DNA from: Phytophthora hibernalis
Taxonomy: Eukaryota; Oomycota; Peronosporomycetes; Peronosporales; Peronosporaceae
Length of the DNA stretch: 64,000 nt
NCBI GenBank assembly: GCA_012656075.1
Contig: JAAKBF010000110.1
Span: 211,275 to 275,274 of the forward strand
Direction: 5' to 3'
Shown here: positions 60,301-64,000 of the stretch, in pieces
Layout: every line of letters starts with the position of its first letter
Position numbering within the stretch: the first letter of the stretch is position 1
Translations under genes and position numbers: made by a program
The notes under the pieces: model-generated
Seen by the model: only the letters and a program-made list of their open reading frames with translations
What the model was told of the DNA's origin: nothing
Database searches by the model: none

Positions 60301-63300
60301 CGAGCGTCGACGGCTTTTGGGCGTGGCGTGATGAGGCTTGGTAGCGATCTATGGCTTGGCAGCAGACTACATCGAATTCTAATATATTTACGGAGTTTTG
60401 GGGGTCACTCAGACGACGACTAGAATTTGTTTATTAAATGCAATATGTTTTGTTTGTTAAAAGCAATTTGTTCTGTTTTACACACCTCCGCGCTACATGT
60501 GCACCAGTAACAAGGCTCCCAACGAGAGCCTCATGAGCTGGTAGTAGTTGTCAATGGCGTTCGCCCCTGAGCTGGTCCAGTCGTTATAGGGGGTCGCCTC
60601 CTAATCCAGTGTAGATGTATTCGATCCACTCGATGGGCAAGCGGCCAGCCACCTGGATATGTACCAAACGCAGACGAACGTCCTTCCATTTCCGTGACAG
60701 CGTGTGGCTTTTGGCGTCTAGTAGATACTCCATCACAACCACCATCTTTGCTTCTTCGCAACAGGTTCTGACGATCTGACTTCAAGTGTTTGTGGTATGC
60801 GATCGCATATCTGGTGCGAGAATACCACATGCTCGATGCATAAGGGCAAGGGATGGACATCAGCGCAAAAATCAGTGCTGGAAGCGGGCGGTCGAAGAGG
60901 ACAGCGAAAGTCTACGAAGGACTTGACAAATGTTGCTGGACGCGTGTTGGGAGAACGCTGCAGATAGGACGTAGACCTCGTGCAACCCCACAGAGATGTC
61001 AAACAGCAGCGCCGGAAGCGATGAGACGCGGTGTTGGTAGGCGAGGAGGAGGCTCATTACTATCCTTTCTCGCCAGTTTGGCGACGCAGACTCATTTCTC
61101 TCTGCGCGCTATTATCGAGCGTCGACGGCTTTTGGGCGTGGCGTGATGAGGCTTGGTAGCGATCTATGGCTTGGCAGCAGACTACATCGAATTCTAATAT
61201 ATTTACGGAGTTTTGGGGGTCACTCAGACGACGACTAGAATTTGTTTATTAAATGCAATATGTTTTGTTTGTTAAAAGCAATTCGTTCTGTTTTACACAC
61301 CTCCGCGCTACATGTGCACCAGTAACAAGGCTCCCAACGAGAGCCTCATGAGCTGGTAGTAGTTGTCAATGGCGTTCGCCCCTGAGCTGGTCCAGTCGTT
61401 ATAGGGGGTCGCCTCCTAATCCAGTGTAGATGTATTCGATCCACTCGATGGGCAAGCGGCCAGCCACCTGGATATGTACCAAACGCAGACGAACGTCCTT
61501 CCATTTCCGTGACAGCGTGTGGCTTTTGGCGTCTAGTAGATACTCCATCACAACCACCATCTTTGCTTCTTCGCAACAGGTTCTGACGATCTGACTTCAA
61601 GTGTTTGTGGTATGCGATCGCATATCTGGTGCGAGAATACCACATGCTCGATGCATAAGGGCAAGGGATGGACATCAGCGCAAAAATCAGTGCTGGAAGC
61701 GGGCGGTCGAAGAGGACAGCGAAAGTCTACGAAGGACTTGACAAATGTTGCTGGACGCGTGTTGGGAGAACGCTGCAGATAGGACGTAGACCTCGTGCAA
61801 CCCCACAGAGATGTCAAACAGCAGCGCCGGAAGCGATGAGACGCGGTGTTGGTAGGCGAGGAGGAGGCTCATTACTATCCTTTCTCGCCAGTTTGGCGAC
61901 GCAGACTCATTTCTCTCTGCGCGCTATTATCGAGCGTCGACGGCTTTTGGGCGTGGCGTGATGAGGCTTGGTAGCGATCTATGGCTTGGCAGCAGACTAC
62001 ATCGAATTCTAATATATTTACGGAGTTTTGGGGGTCACTCAGACGACGACTAGAATTTGTTTATTAAATGCAATATGTTTTGTTTGTTAAAAGCAATTTG
62101 TTCTGTTTTACACACCTCCGCGCTACATGTGCACCAGTAACAAGGCTCCCAACGAGAGCCTCATGAGCTGGTAGTAGTTGTCAATGGCGTTCGCCCCTGA
62201 GCTGGTCCAGTCGTTATAGGGGGTCGCCTCCTAATCCAGTGTAGATGTATTCGATCCACTCGATGGGCAAGCGGCCAGCCACCTGGATATGTACCAAACG
62301 CAGACGAACGTCCTTCCATTTCCGTGACAGCGTGTGGCTTTTGGCGTCTAGTAGATACTCCATCACAACCACCATCTTTGCTTCTTCGCAACAGGTTCTG
62401 ACGATCTGACTTCAAGTGTTTGTGGTATGCGATCGCATATCTGGTGCGAGAATACCACATGCTCGATGCATAAGGGCAAGGGATGGACATCAGCGCAAAA
62501 ATCAGTGCTGGAAGCGGGCGGTCGAAGAGGACAGCGAAAGTCTACGAAGGACTTGACAAATGTTGCTGGACGCGTGTTGGGAGAACGCTGCAGATAGGAC
62601 GTAGACCTCGTGCAACCCCACAGAGATGTCAAACAGCAGCGCCGGAAGCGATGAGACGCGGTGTTGGTAGGCGAGGAGGAGGCTCATTACTATCCTTTCT
62701 CGCCAGTTTGGCGACGCAGACTCATTTCTCTCTGCGCGCTATTATCGAGCGTCGACGGCTTTTGGGCGTGGCGTGATGAGGCTTGGTAGCGATCTATGGC
62801 TTGGCAGCAGACTACATCGAATTCTAATATATTTACGGAGTTTTGGGGGTCACTCAGACGACGACTAGAATTTGTTTATTAAATGCAATATGTTTTGTTT
62901 GTTAAAAGCAATTTGTTCTGTTTTACACACCTCCGCGCTACATGTGCACCAGTAACAAGGCTCCCAACGAGAGCCTCATGAGCTGGTAGTAGTTGTCAAT
63001 GGCGTTCGCCCCTGAGCTGGTCCAGTCGTTATAGGGGGTCGCCTCCTAATCCAGTGTAGATGTATTCGATCCACTCGATGGGCAAGCGGCCAGCCACCTG
63101 GATATGTACCAAACGCAGACGAACGTCCTTCCATTTCCGTGACAGCGTGTGGCTTTTGGCGTCTAGTAGATACTCCATCACAACCACCATCTTTGCTTCT
63201 TCGCAACAGGTTCTGACGATCTGACTTCAAGTGTTTGTGGTATGCGATCGCATATCTGGTGCGAGAATACCACATGCTCGATGCATAAGGGCAAGGGATG

Positions 63301-63863
63301 GACATCAGCGCAAAAATCAGTGCTGGAAGCGGGCGGTCGAAGAGGACAGCGAAAGTCTACGAAGGACTTGACAAATGTTGCTGGACGCGTGTTGGGAGAA
63401 CGCTGCAGATAGGACGTAGACCTCGTGCAACCCCACAGAGATGTCAAACAGCAGCGCCGGAAGCGATGAGACGCGGTGTTGGTAGGCGAGGAGGAGGTTC
63501 ATTACTATCGCCAGTTTGGCGACGCAGACTCATTTCTCTCTGCGCGCTATTATCGAGCGTCGACGGCTTTTGGGCGTGGCGTGATGAGGCTTGGTAGCGA
63601 TCTATGGCTTGGCAGCAGACTACATCGAATTCTAATATATTTACGGAGTTTTGGGGGTCACTCAGACGACGACTAGAATTTGTTTATTAAATGCAATATC
63701 TTTTGTTTGTTAAAAGCAATTCGTTCTGTTTTACACACCTCCGCGCTACATGTGCACCAGTAACAAGGCTCCCAACGAGAGCCTCATGAGCTGGTAGTAG
63801 TTGTCAATGGCGTTCGCCCCTGAGCTGGTCCCGTCGTTATAGGGGTCGCCTCCTAATCAGTGT
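57353..63863. repeat. Block of eight short units with alternating marker
   Basis: Eight short units, all but the first with CAAGCGG, and with GGCTTTTGGCG and GTGCGAGAA. The site AAGCAATTCG/AAGCAATTTG alternates C,T,C,T,C,T,T,C along the block. The last unit lacks 7 bases (CTTTCTC) near 63509. Confidence 0.92.
58048..58300 (-). pseudogene. Minus-strand fossil reading frame in the satellite unit (example)
   Basis: In units carrying CAAGCGG, a minus-strand ATG at 58300 opens 53 codons to a TAA at 58139, reading MVVVMEYLLDAKSHTLSRKW, VRLRLVHIQVAGRLPIEWIE and YIYTGLGG. After a shift at the GGGGG run near 58142-58146, the next frame reads PYNDWTSSGANAIDNYYQL then MRLSLGALLLVHM and stops at a TAG (58048-58050). 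AATAAA on the minus strand (57985-57990) lies 58 nt past that stop, as in a normal 3' end. In units with CTAGCGG the first part is cut by a TAG. The family is not recognised. Confidence 0.4.
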
Positions 63864-64000
63864 AGATGTATTCGATCCACTCGATGGGCAAGCGGCCAGC
63901 CACCTGGATATGTACCAAACGCAGACGAACGTCCTTCCATTTCCGTGACAGCGTGTGGCTTTTGGCGTCTAGTAGATACTCCATCACAACCACCATCTTT

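Larger units (their letters stand above)
27082..64000. repeat. Tandem satellite array, 815-bp and 1110-bp units
   Basis: Head-to-tail array of 39 full units and one partial (63864-64000), continuing past the window end. Unit starts (AGATGTATTCGATCC) lie 815 or 1110 bp apart: 22 short and 17 long units by position. In order the types are SS LL SS LLLL, then (SL) three times, then seven S, eight L and eight S. Units are nearly identical, differing at a small set of recurrent sites (GGGCTAGCGG/GGGCAAGCGG, CTTCCTCGC/CTTCTTCGC, GGTGCAAGAA/GGTGCGAGAA, GGAGGCTCAT/GGAGGTTCAT). Rare one-to-three-base indels explain spacings of 814, 1107 and 1109. An AT-rich part (TTTATTAAATGCAATATG) sits in each unit. 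Conserved short frames on both strands are discussed under findings. Confidence 0.98.

Noticed and set aside
27814..63305. 109- and 89-codon minus-strand frames in every satellite unit
   Set aside because: They have Arg/Pro/Thr-rich, shadow-like composition and overlap each other. The third minus frame reads more like protein and better explains the stop and AATAAA at its end.
27321..63597. 97-codon plus-strand frame (MDISAKISAGSGRSK start) present in nearly every satellite unit as a multicopy gene
   Set aside because: Conservation is explained by near-identity of the units. The frame is Arg-rich, overlaps open frames on the other strand, resembles no known family, and a different frame in the same place continues into the protein-like long-unit block.

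Overview
The window looks like repeat-rich nuclear DNA of an oomycete, most likely Phytophthora or a close relative. The evidence is the mix of element families (piggyBac-like, pogo/DDE_1-like, FAR1-SWIM-Ulp1 MULE, non-LTR retrotransposon with RNase H, a gypsy-type Gag with two CCHC knuckles whose wording I recognise from Phytophthora), short introns of 70-77 nt with GTAAG/GTATGT donors, and GC-rich coding remnants. I found no rRNA, tRNA or intact conserved host gene. Almost every recognisable coding segment is broken by stops or frameshifts. Family names are by eye, without database searches.

Layout: (1) 1-1953, sixteen tandem copies of a 121-122 bp satellite that carries a NotI site in every copy and continues off the left edge. 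(2) 1954-3598, unassigned, with a possible Copia Gag scrap. (3) 3603-9095, a 5.5 kb piggyBac-like transposon that can be bounded by TTAA on both sides, CCC...GGG ends and a near-identical subterminal palindrome at each end. It holds a decayed four-exon transposase, a decayed GC-rich open region and a minus-strand coiled-coil reading frame. (4) 9100-16392, a foldback/MITE-like palindrome, a decayed minus-strand gene of unknown family, a CAGTG-rich degenerate repeat and a decayed acidic-tailed gene. (5) 16393-17620, a dead pogo-like transposase. (6) 17886-20430, minus-strand fragments of a non-LTR retrotransposon (RNase H and a reverse transcriptase whose YxDD box now reads YVDN), with a large imperfect hairpin inside. 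(7) 21290-23990, a minus-strand MULE-type remnant with FAR1-like, SWIM and Ulp1-type protease parts, no visible DDE core, and two internal tandem duplications. (8) 24100-24840, Lys-rich and acidic/Gly-Ala low-complexity reading frames. (9) 25037-27081, a gypsy Gag remnant that stops exactly where the next block begins.

(10) 27082-64000 (58% of the window) is one head-to-tail satellite array: 39 full units plus a partial one, continuing off the right edge. Units come in a short (815 bp, 22 copies) and a long (1110 bp, 17 copies) form that differ by one 295 bp block. They are arranged in blocks and higher-order dimers. The first unit, next to the Gag remnant, is the most diverged. Both strands of the unit contain what read like fossil protein-coding segments.

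Functionally this is a transposon graveyard between two satellite arrays, as expected for heterochromatin (subtelomeric, pericentromeric or similar; which one cannot be told from sequence). The most notable structures are the bounded piggyBac element with extra reading frames, the DDE-less SWIM-Ulp1 element, and the two-lineage higher-order satellite.
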